Assembly: GCA_903910245.1 (NCBI GenBank)
Contig: CAIVYX010000288.1
Location: forward strand, 1-6,167
Source: an uncultured Opitutia bacterium
Lineage (GTDB): Bacteria; Verrucomicrobiota; Verrucomicrobiia; Opitutales; UBA953
Direction of reading: 5' to 3'
DNA: 6,167 bases
Position numbers and translations under genes: made by a program. Shown here one piece after another: positions 5,115 through 6,167 of the stretch. Every line of letters starts with the position of its first letter. The stretch's first letter is position 1. Under the pieces are notes generated by a model, which was given only the letters and a program-made list of their open reading frames with translations, made no database searches and had not been told where the DNA came from.

Positions 5115-6167
5115 GCACTCCCGAAGCAGGCCTGCTGGTCGCGCTCGTCGGTAACCCTAACACCGGCAAGTCGACGCTCTTCAACGCCCTGACCGGCCTG
5201 CGTCAGCGCGTCGGCAATTACCCGGGCGTAACCGTCGCTCGCAAGTCTGGCACGTGCGACCTGGGCGACGGCCAGAAGGTCGAGCTCGTCGACCTCCCCG
5301 GACTCTACTCCCTAGCCGCCGCTTCGCCCGACGAGCAGGTCGTCATCGATGCGCTGTCGGGCAACATCGCTGGCGATCGCCGTCCCGACGCCGTGGTGCT
5401 CGTCGTCGATTCTACGAACCTGCTCCGCAATCTCTTCCTGGCTTCGCAGGTCGCCGAGCTCGGTCGTCCGGTGGTTATCGTCCTCAACCAAGCCGACGTC
5501 GCCAAGGAGCAAGGCCTGCGCATCGATACCGAGCTGCTCTCCCGTCGCCTGGGCGGCGTGCCCGTCGTACTGTCGTCCGCTTGGAAAGGCGAAGGCATCC
5601 TCGACGTGCGTCGCGCGATCGCCAGCGCGGTGGCCCAGCAGACGCCGATGAAGCGCGTCGCCTGGCCGGCCAACATCGCCGCCGCCCTCACCGATGTCGC
5701 GACGGCCGCCGCCGCCGACACGGGCAAGCCGGTCTCGGATGCCGATGCGCAGCGGCTGCTCTTCGACACGAACCCGTCCACCGCCGACCGCCTGGGCTGG
5801 ACCCTCGCCCAGCGGGAGAAGACCTTGCGCTCCGCCCGCGATCGCGTCCGCAATTCTGGCTACAACCCCATGGCCGCAGAGCCGCTCGTGCACTACGCGC
5901 ACCTGCGCATCATCCTCGAAGGCGTAGTCACCGAAGGTGTCGGCAAGGCCGGACGGAGCGCCGCCGTCGACCGTCTGCTGCTCCATCGCATCCTCGGTCC
6001 CGTTCTGTTCCTGGGCATCATGCTGGGTTTCTTTGGCTCCGTCTTCTGGCTGGCGAAGTTCCCCATGGAGTGGATTCAGTCCGGGGTCGATTGGACGAAG
6101 GCCATCGTTGCGCCGCAACTCGACGCCTATCCGATGCTCCAAAGCCTGCTGGCGGACGGCATCATCG
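5111..6167 (+). CDS. feoB: Ferrous iron transporter FeoB, 3'-truncated by the window edge
   Basis: An inner-membrane Fe2+ transporter with an N-terminal cytosolic GTPase domain. The first 352 codons are present with no stop; family members usually run 600-800 residues. G1 is GNPNTGKS (14-21), G2 Thr41 in YPGVTV, G3 DLPG (61-64), G4 NQAD (126-129, where NMxD is commoner) and G5 SSAWKGEG (155-162, diverged from the usual SxR pattern). Residues about 170-290 form the helical guanine-dissociation-inhibitor-like linker region. The first membrane helix is about 301-320 (GPVLFLGIMLGFFGSVFW). The ATG at 5111 overlaps the feoA stop by four bases. The remaining helices, the Gate motifs and any feoC lie beyond the window. 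The G domain looks intact. Long antisense frames across this gene are GC-driven shadows. Confidence 0.96.
   Translation, partial: MSTPEAGLLVALVGNPNTGKSTLFNALTGLRQRVGNYPGVTVARKSGTCDLGDGQKVELVDLPGLYSLAAASPDEQVVIDALSGNIAGDRRPDAVVLVVDSTNLLRNLFLASQVAELGRPVVIVLNQADVAKEQGLRIDTELLSRRLGGVPVVLSSAWKGEGILDVRRAIASAVAQQTPMKRVAWPANIAAALTDVATAAAADTGKPVSDADAQRLLFDTNPSTADRLGWTLAQREKTLRSARDRVRNSGYNPMAAEPLVHYAHLRIILEGVVTEGVGKAGRSAAVDRLLLHRILGPVLFLGIMLGFFGSVFWLAKFPMEWIQSGVDWTKAIVAPQLDAYPMLQSLLADGII

Noticed and set aside
5312..6142. A 276-codon open frame on the - strand across feoB
   Set aside because: It lies antisense to a clear FeoB G domain, has low-complexity Gly/Arg/Asp composition and no motif. The frame is a composition shadow.

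Overview
This GC-rich window, with strong preference for C- or G-ending codons in every gene, is a bacterial chromosomal segment holding six protein genes. I see no RNA gene, mobile element or CRISPR array. The organism cannot be fixed from the sequence alone. GC-rich codons, an APE1-like exonuclease III, an IMP dehydrogenase with a eukaryote-like N-terminus, a bacterial POT peptide transporter and an Ala/Pro-rich anchored protein with a small beta-rich domain together make me favour Verrucomicrobiota (Opitutales-like). That is a low-to-moderate confidence inference.

Left block (3-3212, + strand). Three genes lie head to tail with gaps of 8 and 7 bases, so they are probably one transcription unit. 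The first is a 5'-truncated IMP dehydrogenase (guaB; purine nucleotide synthesis) whose frame runs off the left edge. The second is an unrecognised single-pass membrane protein with a low-complexity linker and a compact beta-rich domain. The third is an exonuclease III/AP endonuclease (base-excision repair) starting at GTG.

Middle (3197-4729, - strand). A complete proton-coupled oligopeptide transporter of the POT/PTR2 family faces the first block. Its 3' end overlaps the 3' end of the exonuclease gene by 16 bases, so there is no intergenic terminator between them.

Right block (4730-6167). A 124-base divergent region separates the transporter from a ferrous iron uptake operon. It holds a G-run tract next to the transporter start, a TTGACA-type promoter, and two overlapping palindromes resembling a Fur box that reach into the feoA start codon. 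feoA and feoB overlap by ATGA. feoB shows its complete G domain, its linker domain and the first membrane segment before the window ends.

The two most interesting points are the feoA control region (promoter, Fur-like operator and start codon compressed into about 50 bases, with no Shine-Dalgarno) and the IMP dehydrogenase. The latter keeps its catalytic Cys and Arg-Tyr but has changed several normally near-invariant substrate-contact residues. None of the five visible start codons has a recognisable Shine-Dalgarno sequence. I found no clear evidence of a wholly new multi-gene system.
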